From NCBI RefSeq assembly GCF_013141695.1, contig NZ_WHNY01000057.1, positions 62,001 through 126,000 of the forward strand: a stretch of 64,000 nucleotides of DNA, read 5' to 3'. The notes under the pieces were generated by a model. The model saw only the letters and a program-made list of their open reading frames with translations, was not told the origin of the DNA and did no database searches. This document shows positions 9,087 through 18,302 of this stretch, in pieces (the first letter of the stretch is position 1; each line of letters begins with the position of its first letter). Source of the stretch: Paenibacillus plantarum. GTDB taxonomy: Bacteria; Bacillota; Bacilli; Paenibacillales; NBRC-103111. The position numbers and the translations under genes are program-made.

Positions 9087-10589
9087 CTACTCGATACGCA
9101 ATTCTACCCATTGAATCGTCGTACGCGCCTGATCATTTCCTTCAACAGTCATGAAGTCGACCATCTGGTAGCCATCCTTCAGAGCGGATGATGGTATGGA
9201 GTACGCATAAGCTTGCCCTTCAGGTTTGGGCTTCGGCAACTCCACTGGATGGCCGATTCCGCAAGCTTCTCCGTTCACATAAACCTTTAACTGCTTCACA
9301 CCAACATCGGATCCTACTGCAATCACAACCGCTGCCTCTTCTTCCGGCAGTGGCTTGTGCCCAATCGGGATGCGAACCTCACAGTTCTGACCGGGTTTCA
9401 GATCAATAGGCAGCGCCGTTGCCCGTGGATCCCCAGGTGACCATGTATCTGCGTATGTGAGCACGTGACGTCTTGGTTTATTCTGCAACGTAGCAAGTTC
9501 TCCCACTTCCCGCAGCAGTAAGGGGTAATGGTGCAAATCCGAGATTGCCGTATCAGCGTCCATGTAATTGAACAAGTAAACCCGGTCGGCGCCACGCGCA
9601 AGGAAAGATGCGGCTGCCCCGCGAACCGTCTCTAGCGTATTAGTCTGCCGCAGAGGGCTTGCTGGATACGCACGAATAAGCAGTTCAAGTCCTGCAGCCA
9701 GCACCGTACCGCTGCCTTCCAGCAGCTGCTTCCATAGCTCGATCGGCATATCTGTTTCAATCGTTTCCCAGAATGGGGTCGGAACCAGCATATCGACGAG
9801 TCCTTCGCGAGCCCAAAGCATTACATCCATTCCGAGATCGAAGGCTGTCTGTGGTCGTGAAGGCACACGGCAGCCGATCTTGATTTGAATACCGCGTTCC
9901 TCTCCTTTACGGTCGAGCAATTCCCTGACTCGTCGCAGGAAAGCAGTCAAATGTGCTCTACCGGACTCTTCTTCACCCGGTTTAAAGTGGAAGGCAAATC
10001 GCATCCAGTCGAGTTCAATTCCGTCGAACTCATATCTGTCCGCCACTTCCTCGATTAATCGGAAATGATACTCCCGGGTCTCCGCTTTGCCGAAGTCGAA
10101 CGCTTTGTCCGTCCACGCTGCGAAGCGGTGCTGTACCCGCCTCAGTTCCGGGTGTTCACGCCAGAATCCGCCGATCAACGGGTGAGTCTCATCATTCACG
10201 CAGTGAACATCATTCATCCGGACCGATACCCATGGTGACAGTCCTTTCTCCCGTGCACGACCCAGCAAGATGCCGCAGAAGTCCAGACCATCTCGATGAA
10301 TTTGCCAAGCACGGTGAATCCATGCTCGCGTAGATGTGCGCGATTCTTCCGGCAGGCTTTGAAAAAGCGGCTGATCGTCCCCAGCCTCAGGATCGTATCC
10401 CGTCCAGAATGAATCCCACACCTTGCTGTCGAATGACGTTCGCATTGCATTTACATTAACGAAAAATTCCTTTACCTGTGTATCCGCATATTGATCGACA
10501 AGCGCTTCAATTTCCGCGCGAGTCACCTCGCAGTCGCGCCGATTATAATAAAAATGGTTGTTGTCTTCATTCATGCACAAGCCAGCCAT
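9087..10589 (-). CDS. Putative TIM-barrel glycoside-hydrolase-like protein
   Basis: 500 residues, no signal peptide, start ATG 10589 after GGAGAG. The first 330 residues look like a barrel of the GHL10 kind, with FFVNVNAMR at about 41-50 and FDGIELDWMR at about 188-197, where Glu192 and Asp194 sit as glycosidase acids often do. The last 120 residues look like a beta-sandwich. I do not recognise a specific family. Lying between the permeases and the PLP enzyme, it may hydrolyse the imported compound inside the cell. Enzymatic role is inferred only. Confidence 0.6.
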   Translation of the reverse strand: MAGLCMNEDNNHFYYNRRDCEVTRAEIEALVDQYADTQVKEFFVNVNAMRTSFDSKVWDSFWTGYDPEAGDDQPLFQSLPEESRTSTRAWIHRAWQIHRDGLDFCGILLGRAREKGLSPWVSVRMNDVHCVNDETHPLIGGFWREHPELRRVQHRFAAWTDKAFDFGKAETREYHFRLIEEVADRYEFDGIELDWMRFAFHFKPGEEESGRAHLTAFLRRVRELLDRKGEERGIQIKIGCRVPSRPQTAFDLGMDVMLWAREGLVDMLVPTPFWETIETDMPIELWKQLLEGSGTVLAAGLELLIRAYPASPLRQTNTLETVRGAAASFLARGADRVYLFNYMDADTAISDLHHYPLLLREVGELATLQNKPRRHVLTYADTWSPGDPRATALPIDLKPGQNCEVRIPIGHKPLPEEEAAVVIAVGSDVGVKQLKVYVNGEACGIGHPVELPKPKPEGQAYAYSIPSSALKDGYQMVDFMTVEGNDQARTTIQWVELRIE

Positions 10590-10619
10590 GTCATCTCTCC
10601 TTCGAATGAAATCGGTTCT

Positions 10620-11510
10620 TTACCCTTTGACCGAACCTGTCAGTACACCTTTTACAAAATGCTTCTGAAGAAAAGGGTATACGAACAAAATCGGCAATGT
10701 CGTCACCATGATGGCGGCTGCCTTGACACTTTCCGCCGTAGGCTTCTCCGCTAAACTTGCAAAGACCGATTGATTGATATCAACTGCGCTGTATTGAAGC
10801 ACAATTTGCCTCATAATTGCCTGCACCGGAAGCTTGTCGGTGTCGTTGATGTAGATCATCGCGTCAAACCAGGCATTCCAGTGGCCGACTGCGTAGAACA
10901 GCCCGATTGTCGCAAACGTCGGCAGACTAAGCGGGATCACGATACTGACAAGTATTCGCAGTGGCGAGGCGCCGTCAATCGTAGCGGATTCCTCAAGGCT
11001 GTCCGGAATTTGCGTGAAGAAATTTTTCATGATGATCAGATACCAGGCGTTGACAAGCCCAGGAAGTATCATGACCCAGAATGTATTGGTCAGATGCAGC
11101 CCCTTCATGAGTAAATAATTCGGAATAAGCCCGCCATCGATCAGCATAGTAACGAAGATGAGGGAAATCACCACATTCCGTCCAGGCAACTGCTTACGCG
11201 CCAAACCGTAAGCCATCATTGCCGTAAATATCAGATTGAGCGATGTACCCACAACGACGCGCATAATCGTGATGTAGTACGCGTGGTACAAAGTTGATGT
11301 TCCGCTAAGCAATACTTTATAAGCCGTTAAGTCCAATTGCTGCGGGAATAGGATGAAGCTTCCTCTGCGGATAAGCTCGGTCTCGCTAACGAAGGACGTC
11401 GACAAAATCACCAAAAATGGAAGCAGGAACGTAAGTGACACTAGTGACAAGAACACAAAATTGCCGACTTGAAAAAGTTGCTCGCCGAATGAGGTTTTTC
11501 TATTTATCAT
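10620..11510 (-). CDS. Carbohydrate ABC transporter permease (YtcP/LplC type)
   Basis: 296 residues with six predicted membrane helices and the permease EAA loop (ESATIDGASPLRIL, about 190-203) that contacts the ATPase. The C-terminus FVKGVLTGSVKG is typical of the YtcP/LplC class, which imports complex oligosaccharides and uses a shared ATPase encoded elsewhere (MsmX-like). Start ATG 11510 follows AGGGTGG. It is 13 bases from the partner permease and followed at once by the enzyme genes. Confidence 0.9.
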   Translation of the reverse strand: MINRKTSFGEQLFQVGNFVFLSLVSLTFLLPFLVILSTSFVSETELIRRGSFILFPQQLDLTAYKVLLSGTSTLYHAYYITIMRVVVGTSLNLIFTAMMAYGLARKQLPGRNVVISLIFVTMLIDGGLIPNYLLMKGLHLTNTFWVMILPGLVNAWYLIIMKNFFTQIPDSLEESATIDGASPLRILVSIVIPLSLPTFATIGLFYAVGHWNAWFDAMIYINDTDKLPVQAIMRQIVLQYSAVDINQSVFASLAEKPTAESVKAAAIMVTTLPILFVYPFLQKHFVKGVLTGSVKG

Positions 11511-11523
11511 AACGATCCACCCT

Positions 11524-12453
11524 CTACCAAATGCCTTCTTGATCTAATTTTTTGGCCAAATAGTTGGTGCCTAACAGCAAAATCATAGCGATAAATGATT
11601 TAAACAAAGCAACAGCCGTCGCGAATGAGTACTGCATCTCAACCATGCCCTTTCGATATACATACGTATCGATGATGTCAGCAACTTTATATACAGGTGG
11701 TGAATACAGCAGGAAAATTTGTTCGAACCCTGCATTCAACAATCCGCCGACTGCAAATATAAACATGATGACGACGATGAACATGATTCCTGGAATCGTG
11801 ATATGCCATATTTGCTTGATCTTTCCGGCTCCGTCTACAACAGCAGCTTCGTACAGCTCAGAATTGATTCCCGCGATCGCAGCCAAATATACGATCGTAC
11901 CCCATCCGACATCCTTCCAGATGCCTGACGTTACAAGCACGCTGCGAAAATAGTTGTTGTCTCCAAGAAAATAAACTGGATTTATCCCAAGCTTCTGCAG
12001 CAACACATTGATGATGCCCCCATCCAATGCAAAGACTGTTGTGATCAAACCCGCCATAACAACCATAGAAATAAAATGTGGGAGATAGGATATCGTCTGT
12101 ACAATCTTTTTAAAAGCGGCAATTCTGACTTCATTCATCAGCAGTGCCAGCAAAATCGGGGCCGGAAATCCAAATAACAATCGGTAAAAACTGATTAAAA
12201 GAGTATTTCCTAATATTTCCCAAAAATAATAAGAACCGGTGAATGCGCGAAAATGCTTAAGCCCGACCCACTCCGAGGTAAATATGCCTCTGAGACCGTC
12301 AAACGGCGCTACATCTTTGAAAGCAATAATAATTCCGTACAGCGGTACATACTGGAAGATTAGAAAATAAAGCAGTCCGGGTAATATAAGCGCATAGTAC
12401 AGCTTGTTCTTACGCATGAACTTCAGCATACCGTTAGTGGCTTGTGCCTTCAT
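11524..12453 (-). CDS. Carbohydrate ABC transporter permease (LplB/YteP type)
   Basis: About 309 residues with six hydrophobic segments, the PGLLYFLIFQYVPLYG first helix typical of LplB, and the loop YEAAVVDGAGKIKQIW. I place the start at ATG 12453, preceded by AAGGAGA with eight bases spacing; the open frame back to 12555 adds a non-conserved stretch across a hairpin. It pairs with the downstream permease and the upstream binding protein. The operon holds no ATPase gene. Confidence 0.9.
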   Translation of the reverse strand: MKAQATNGMLKFMRKNKLYYALILPGLLYFLIFQYVPLYGIIIAFKDVAPFDGLRGIFTSEWVGLKHFRAFTGSYYFWEILGNTLLISFYRLLFGFPAPILLALLMNEVRIAAFKKIVQTISYLPHFISMVVMAGLITTVFALDGGIINVLLQKLGINPVYFLGDNNYFRSVLVTSGIWKDVGWGTIVYLAAIAGINSELYEAAVVDGAGKIKQIWHITIPGIMFIVVIMFIFAVGGLLNAGFEQIFLLYSPPVYKVADIIDTYVYRKGMVEMQYSFATAVALFKSFIAMILLLGTNYLAKKLDQEGIW

Positions 12454-12530
12454 GTTAACGTTCTCCTTCCCCCAAAATCTCCCGGCTGCCGTCATACAAA
12501 CCAGCTGCCTTTGATCCGGCTGCGGAGGCC

Positions 12531-12550
12531 CGCCCAGCAAAAGCCGGGCG
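12531..12550 (-). terminator. Intercistronic hairpin between binding protein and permease genes
   Basis: An eight-pair stem (CGCCCAGC with GCCGGGCG, one G-U in RNA) closes a UUUU loop just after the solute-binding gene. Such partial terminators or stabilisers often raise binding-protein output relative to the permeases. Confidence 0.5.
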
Positions 12551-12602
12551 AACATCGCGCATGTCCTTGTGTTTATACCGAGCGATATCTTGCCTCAAAC
12601 GA

Positions 12603-14153
12603 TTAACCTTTCGTCCCCTTAATCTTCATATTCTGAGCAGTGTAAGCCTCAATCCATTTGTCCATACCAGCTTTGTTCAACTCTTGAAGGAATTTGTCGT
12701 ACTCCGAAATTGGTCTTGCTCCCATGATGAATTTCGTTACTTCCTCTTCCATCATGCGGTTCAAATCCGACAGTGCAGGCACTTGTTGGTTAATGGCAAC
12801 GTTATCGTATTTATACGCTTCTTTGGCATCGCCAGGCATAGCAGCACGGTTCGTATTCGTAATATATTTGCGCATATAGTCAAATTGCGGCGCATTTACC
12901 GGGTCCTTCGTTTCAAACTGGACCGTATACGCAAACGTCGATCCGAGAACCAACTCACCGGCATAATCCGTGTTCAAAGTCTCCAACACATGATTTTTCT
13001 CATCTACATACTGCCAGTGCTTGCCCTCAATGCCATAAAACGCAAGGAAGTAATTTTCAATATCTGAATGCAGCCAATTGATATACTTCATGACTGCTTC
13101 CGGATTTTTCGAATTTTTGCTGATGGCCCATCCGCTAACATCAATACCACCCATACTGGTCACAGAACCTTTAGGTCCTTTCAGATCAACCGCAACCTCA
13201 TATTTGGCATTAGCGTCGTTCTGCTTCAGCGCGCTTTCGTTACCTGCCAATGTCGAGTACCAGCCTGCGTAAACAGCTGCGCGATTCTGCTTAATCAATT
13301 CAACGATACGTTCGTTTTTTGCTGAAAATGCTTCTTTATAGATATAGCCCTTCTGATACCAGTCAGCCATCTTGGTGATGAACTCTTTATATCCTGGATG
13401 CATAACAGCAGGCTTCACTTTGTTGTCCGTATCGATCCAATTGCCATACCCAGTACCCATGAAACCGGCAGCCAGAGAGCTGTTCAAGCCAGCCAATGTC
13501 GTAAGCAACGGAATCGTTTGGCCAGATCCGGACGGGTCCTTCTCCTTGAACGTTTTCAGTACATTCTCCAATTCGTCGATTGTGGTCGGCATTTGCATCC
13601 CAACCTTGCTCAACCAGTCCTTACGCAAGTAAACCGTATTTCCTGCTATCGCAGGCAACCGTGGAATCCCCCATATTTTCTTATCTGCTGTCGATACAGC
13701 ATCCCAAGAGTCTGCCCAGTTCTTCGGCCACAGCTGTTTGATGTTATTTCCATATTTATCTAACAAATCATTCAATGGCAGGAGAGCCCCTTTGCTTTGG
13801 AAATCGGGGATTTTACCAGCCAGGAACACATCGAGAGGTTCATTGGAAGCCAACAAGATGTTTAACTTCTCCCCCTCTGTTCCTTTTGGAGGAATAATTG
13901 GAACGACCTCAATACCAATCTTGTCGATGATAGCCTGCTTGACGAGTTCAAGATCCTCAGGTTTACTAATCTTCGTTTGCGATACTTGACCGCCGTTTGC
14001 GTAAGAATAAATTTTTTCTATTTTTTTGGATGCCTCTGACTTTGGAACGGTTGAAGTACTCGTTCCACCGTTCTCATTGGTTTCTGATGAACAAGCCGCA
14101 ACTGATACGACTACAGAACTGGCCAGGATAAGTGAAAATGCTTTTTTCAACAT
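12603..14153 (-). CDS. Extracellular solute-binding lipoprotein (LplA/YtcQ type)
   Basis: 516 residues. A lipoprotein signal ends in VSVAAC-SS with Cys21 as the lipidation site, followed by a Ser/Thr-rich linker. The rest matches the large LplA-type binding proteins of Paenibacillus (WGIPRLPAIAGNTVYLRKDWL at about 165-185). It would capture an oligosaccharide or glycoconjugate outside the membrane for the two permeases downstream. Start ATG 14153 follows GGGAGG. It is the first gene of the operon that runs to 4028 and lies just downstream of the AraC regulator gene. Confidence 0.9.
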   Translation of the reverse strand: MLKKAFSLILASSVVVSVAACSSETNENGGTSTSTVPKSEASKKIEKIYSYANGGQVSQTKISKPEDLELVKQAIIDKIGIEVVPIIPPKGTEGEKLNILLASNEPLDVFLAGKIPDFQSKGALLPLNDLLDKYGNNIKQLWPKNWADSWDAVSTADKKIWGIPRLPAIAGNTVYLRKDWLSKVGMQMPTTIDELENVLKTFKEKDPSGSGQTIPLLTTLAGLNSSLAAGFMGTGYGNWIDTDNKVKPAVMHPGYKEFITKMADWYQKGYIYKEAFSAKNERIVELIKQNRAAVYAGWYSTLAGNESALKQNDANAKYEVAVDLKGPKGSVTSMGGIDVSGWAISKNSKNPEAVMKYINWLHSDIENYFLAFYGIEGKHWQYVDEKNHVLETLNTDYAGELVLGSTFAYTVQFETKDPVNAPQFDYMRKYITNTNRAAMPGDAKEAYKYDNVAINQQVPALSDLNRMMEEEVTKFIMGARPISEYDKFLQELNKAGMDKWIEAYTAQNMKIKGTKG

Positions 14154-14350
14154 ACAATGAGCCTCCCTTTTATTGGCTAGATGGATCGCGATAAAGACTG
14201 AGGGGTCCGGAACCCGCCATGTGGTTAACCCTATTCAACATAATAGGAAATCGTTTTCTTCGAAATGCCCCATTCTTGCTCTCCATCTTCCTTAAAGTAA
14301 CTAAGTAAAAAAAAGGGCATCCCGAAAAATTGAGGATATTCTTGCAATGA

Positions 14351-14373
14351 GAAAAGGACGGATTGCTCCGCCC
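14351..14373 (-). terminator. Rho-independent terminator after the AraC gene
   Basis: A seven-pair stem (14356-14362 with 14367-14373, one G-U) and four-base loop followed on the minus strand by UUUUC, immediately past the stop codon. It separates the regulator from the ABC operon. Confidence 0.7.
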
Positions 14374-16761
14374 TCATGTACCATCAAGTTCTACTGTTCG
14401 AACATGCATTTTACGAAACTCTCCCGGTGTCGTTCCTGTGCATTCTTTGAACAATTTGATAAAATAGTTTACCTTCACATACCCGAGCTGTTCACATATG
14501 TCCTTGACTTTCAGATCGGAATGAATCAACATCTCTTTGCTCTTCTCGATCCGAAAGGCGGTCAAGTACACAAGAAACGTCTGTCCTGTCTTTTCCTTAA
14601 AGCTGCGACTAAGGTAGGAAGGATTCAATCCGAGCTTTTCGGCGATAAGTGTCAGTGACATCGAGTCGCCGCAATCCCGTTCAATCATCGCCATCACTTC
14701 CTGGACGTGCCTGTTCGTCTTCTCCCTATGTTCCATACCGATCGAGTCGGCCATAGCTGAGACGATTGAAGTGAACCAGGTGCGAATTCCATCGAGGTCA
14801 CCCATGTGCAGCAGCTCCGAATACAAGTTTTGCTTAACTTGCATCGACTTCTGCAAATCGATTCCATATTGACCTGCGGTATCCATCAACCCTACCAACA
14901 ATCGTATCAATGATTGCTGCATCTGTCGAAATTGTGGTTTACCTCCCTGACCTTGAACACTCTGATCGATCAATTCACCTAATACGCGAAGAGCTTCCCT
15001 TTTATCTCCGGTCTTAATATAGTGCTGCAGCGAGTCTTCTCTATCCTTCGGATAATGAAAACTCTTCCCGTTATCCGGACGAATATCTTCGATATAGATA
15101 ATATCACCTTGCCCGGTCATATCGCGATAGCCGAGTGCCTCCACTGCTTCTTCATAAGCTATCTTTAAATCCGTAATCTGGCGGCAGTATGTGCCAATAC
15201 CAATTGAGCAGTGAAGTCCTATCTCGCTGAGGATTCCCGATTGGATCCGTTCGGCAAGCGTGAAAATACCCGTGAACTCGTCTTCAGTGCAATTGACTAG
15301 AAGCGCCAACGTTTCTTCGCTCAGCTCAACGAGTTCCATCCTCATTTCACCTGAGCCGACGTGTTGCCGCTCGATCATATCGGCTGCCCGAAGCTTATTC
15401 ATACTTCTCCTCACGACGTCGATTTTCTGCTCCTTTGGTTCTTCTACCATAATTAGCAGCAACATGATGTTCTCCAAGCCGAGGTCAATATCAAGAAACC
15501 TTATCCGCTCGCTGATCTCCTCTTCTGTATATGTCCCTGTTTTGATCAACGTGTGCAAAAACTTTTCACGATAAGCAGGCAAGCTTTCCTTCAATCTTAC
15601 CTGCAAACTCTTGCGGTCTTCGTAGGCTTCTACCAACCAGTTGCGAATTGTCCTCAATTCACCGAGCTGACCTTGACCAGGAAGTGCCGGAACGGAGTTA
15701 TTGTGGTTGATAACGTAATAGAGCAAATTGCGGATTGGGTTGTAAATGTTGCGGCTGGTCAGTAACGCGAGAAGTGTAGTCGCAACGAACAATAAGGTTC
15801 CAATTGTCGCCATAATACTGCGCAAATTGTTGATGCTCGTGTAGAGCACGTCCAGATCGGTTAAGCTAACGAACGTCCAGCCGAGTGCCGAGGAATTCTG
15901 GAAGGTTGCCATGACACGGTAATTGTCGAGACGAATCTCAACCGCTCCCGCTGAGTCGCCCAGCTGTTCCGATTTCTGTAAATTTTCATCGGCCTCAATG
16001 GCGAGCTTATCGGCGTGATCGTATAACATGAGCTTGTGTCCCTGGGTATAGACTAAGATGCTGCCGCTCTGCTTGCCGCCCAGCCTCTTGAATATATTGT
16101 TGTATACGAGCTGCGCATCGAGATTGAACACGATATAATTGTCTTCGTCGCTGGACCTGAATACGATCGGAATGACTAGTTTGCTCGTCCCGTTCGATTT
16201 AACAGCGTTGCGCACATCCATAATGATCGGATACGCATGACTTTTCTCCGACAAACCAAGATCCCAGTCTCTGTCGTAGAAGCGATCTATTGGATATTGC
16301 AGATCGTTTTGCGTCAACATCATATTTTTGCTGCGATCGAACATGTAAACGGAATCAATAAAGCTGCTAGACATCCTCAGATTGTCGATATTAAAGCTCA
16401 GCTTCGCCTTACTCATCAAATATTTCTGCAAGCCCGGCATATCATCAGCATGTAAAGCGCCATTCAATCGCTCATAATATTCACCTCGGGGAAATTTGGC
16501 ATAATCGCGATAAGTACTATCGGAAATAAATTGCATGAAGCTGATTCCGATCTGGTCGATGACGAGCTCCATCGCTTGTACGGATTTGCTAAGCGAAGCC
16601 ATATTCGCTGCTTGTAACTCAGCTTTCATCGTCGACCTCGTATTTTGGTAAAACAAAAGACTGAGCAGGAGAAGAGGCACCACGGATACGAGCAGCGTAA
16701 GCGTTACCAACTTGACCAAAAAATTTCGGCCTTTTGAAGCCCTTATTAGCCTATGGAGCAT
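14374..16761 (-). CDS. Membrane-bound AraC-family transcriptional regulator
   Basis: About 795 residues from ATG 16761 (GAGGGTGAT upstream; an in-frame start at 16836 is less likely). One N-terminal helix, an extracellular Cache-like sensor at about 40-285, a second helix at about 300-325, a cytoplasmic linker region, and a C-terminal AraC pair of helix-turn-helices (LTLIAEKLGLNPSYLSRSFKEKTG at about 695-720, then VKDICEQLGY). There is no kinase domain, so it is a one-component transmembrane regulator, common in Paenibacillus next to LplABC-type systems. It probably senses the ligand or loaded binding protein and activates the operon starting at 14153. Confidence 0.88.
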   Translation of the reverse strand: MLHRLIRASKGRNFLVKLVTLTLLVSVVPLLLLSLLFYQNTRSTMKAELQAANMASLSKSVQAMELVIDQIGISFMQFISDSTYRDYAKFPRGEYYERLNGALHADDMPGLQKYLMSKAKLSFNIDNLRMSSSFIDSVYMFDRSKNMMLTQNDLQYPIDRFYDRDWDLGLSEKSHAYPIIMDVRNAVKSNGTSKLVIPIVFRSSDEDNYIVFNLDAQLVYNNIFKRLGGKQSGSILVYTQGHKLMLYDHADKLAIEADENLQKSEQLGDSAGAVEIRLDNYRVMATFQNSSALGWTFVSLTDLDVLYTSINNLRSIMATIGTLLFVATTLLALLTSRNIYNPIRNLLYYVINHNNSVPALPGQGQLGELRTIRNWLVEAYEDRKSLQVRLKESLPAYREKFLHTLIKTGTYTEEEISERIRFLDIDLGLENIMLLLIMVEEPKEQKIDVVRRSMNKLRAADMIERQHVGSGEMRMELVELSEETLALLVNCTEDEFTGIFTLAERIQSGILSEIGLHCSIGIGTYCRQITDLKIAYEEAVEALGYRDMTGQGDIIYIEDIRPDNGKSFHYPKDREDSLQHYIKTGDKREALRVLGELIDQSVQGQGGKPQFRQMQQSLIRLLVGLMDTAGQYGIDLQKSMQVKQNLYSELLHMGDLDGIRTWFTSIVSAMADSIGMEHREKTNRHVQEVMAMIERDCGDSMSLTLIAEKLGLNPSYLSRSFKEKTGQTFLVYLTAFRIEKSKEMLIHSDLKVKDICEQLGYVKVNYFIKLFKECTGTTPGEFRKMHVRTVELDGT

Positions 16762-16863
16762 CAGAATCACCCTCGTCAATATAATAAAGTCAATTGTACC
16801 ATAGATGTAACCCCATACAGAGAATGAAATGATCAACTTAGCTTCTCCAGTCTATAAATAAAA

Positions 16864-16882
16864 GAGAGGCTCAATGCCTCCC
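16864..16882 (-). terminator. Terminator after the HemL-like gene
   Basis: GAGGC/GCCTC stem extended by flanking G-U pairs, followed on the minus strand by UUUUAUUU. It lies between the aminotransferase stop and the AraC start, so the RidA operon and AraC gene are probably separate transcripts. Confidence 0.5.
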
Positions 16883-16970
16883 TTATCTCTCAACTCTATT
16901 TTACCGCTACAATAGATAATCATATCCGAGGTGTAAACCAGGGAGTCCAAACTGCCGGATCGGCTCTCTT

Positions 16971-18284
16971 CTATACGACTAATAGCCCTAGTGCACGGTC
17001 AACAGCCAGCAAGGTTGCATCGATATCCGCTTGCTCGTGAACAGCTGAAATATACCAGAGACCATTAGGTCGTAGCAGTACGCCTTCCTCCAGCATCAAT
17101 TCAGCAAATCGGGCATACTTTCCGCTATCTCTTTTATTGAACGTGTCGAAATTATTAACTTCCTTTTCATCAATAAACATCATGTGGAAAACAGGGCCAA
17201 CCTGATTAATCACACCAGAAATATGTCGTTTGTGCAACAGCTCACGGATTCCAGTCGAAAGCTTGATGAATAGCTCCTCCATTCGAGCATACACAGCACC
17301 GTTATCCTTGGCTAACTCACGGATGGTTGCAAGAGCTGCTGCAGTGGCCACGCCATTTCCGTTTAATGTGCCCAAATGACTTACCTCTGCGGTATCGATA
17401 TGCTTCATGATCTCCGCTTTTCCACCAACTGCACTGACGGCTATTCCGCCGCCCATCGCCTTACCAATCGTCACCAAATCCGGCTTAATTCCGAAGCGTT
17501 CATGCGCTCCTCCCAGTCCCAGACGAAAGCCTGTTATGACTTCATCCAAAATAAATACAATTCCCAGCTCCTCCGTCAGACGACGCAGCTCTTCCAAATA
17601 CCCCACATTCGGCTGAATGCAGCCTGAATTACACATCACCGGTTCAGAAATGACCGCGGCAATTTCACCGGCGTGTGCTCGCAAGGTGGATTCTAATGAA
17701 ACCACATCGTTCCATGGCAAAAGAATAATATCCTCCAAACTGCTTTCACTTTGCCCCATCGTTCCGGGAGGAACTGTAGCTGCCTGCTTGGCTGCAGTGG
17801 ATTGCTGTAAGCCCGCTCCTGGAAAGGAAGTAAAAATTGAATCGGACCAACCGTGATAATGTCCATGAAATCGGACTACCTTTCGTTTACCTGTATGTGC
17901 CCGAGCGAGACGGAGCGCCAGCATGACGGCTTCCGTACCGGATCCGCTTAAAGCAACCTTATCTGCGCAAGGCAATATTTCCACTAATAAATCGGCTAGC
18001 TCTATTTCCCCATCATGCTGCAAACCATATGTATATCCCTTGCGCATAGCCATTAGAATCGCATCCGTTAGTCCATCATGCGCATGCCCTAAAATAAGTG
18101 GTCCATACGCCAGTAAGTAATCGATGAATTCATTTCCATCAACATCACGAAGTCTTGCGCCTTTCGCTGATTCTGCATAAAGCGGGGTCGGTTTCATGGA
18201 AGCTCGCAGCGAACTAGCCACGCCACCCGCAAGATGCTGTTTAGCCTGCTCGTATTTCGCTTTGGACTTATCTATTTGAAACAT
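16971..18284 (-). CDS. Class III aminotransferase, HemL-like (glutamate-1-semialdehyde aminomutase fold)
   Basis: 437 residues with the class III signature: GSGTEAV at about 116-122, FHGHYHGWSD at about 140-149, and the PLP site ILDEVITGFR leading to LVTIGKAMGGG, where Lys binds PLP. It closely resembles glutamate-1-semialdehyde 2,1-aminomutase but is not with hem genes. Its neighbours are an MlrC-like hydrolase and RidA, so it probably transaminates or aminomutates a catabolic intermediate. Start ATG 18284 follows GGGAGGT, 18 bases after the MlrC stop. It may be mis-called hemL by automatic pipelines. Confidence 0.85.
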   Translation of the reverse strand: MFQIDKSKAKYEQAKQHLAGGVASSLRASMKPTPLYAESAKGARLRDVDGNEFIDYLLAYGPLILGHAHDGLTDAILMAMRKGYTYGLQHDGEIELADLLVEILPCADKVALSGSGTEAVMLALRLARAHTGKRKVVRFHGHYHGWSDSIFTSFPGAGLQQSTAAKQAATVPPGTMGQSESSLEDIILLPWNDVVSLESTLRAHAGEIAAVISEPVMCNSGCIQPNVGYLEELRRLTEELGIVFILDEVITGFRLGLGGAHERFGIKPDLVTIGKAMGGGIAVSAVGGKAEIMKHIDTAEVSHLGTLNGNGVATAAALATIRELAKDNGAVYARMEELFIKLSTGIRELLHKRHISGVINQVGPVFHMMFIDEKEVNNFDTFNKRDSGKYARFAELMLEEGVLLRPNGLWYISAVHEQADIDATLLAVDRALGLLVV

Positions 18285-18302
18285 AGTATGATTACCTCCC
18301 GA

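Noticed and set aside
16971..18284. Gene considered as true hemL of heme synthesis
   Set aside because: No hem genes are adjacent; it is in a transcript with RidA and an MlrC-like hydrolase. Not excluded, since fold and motifs are the same.
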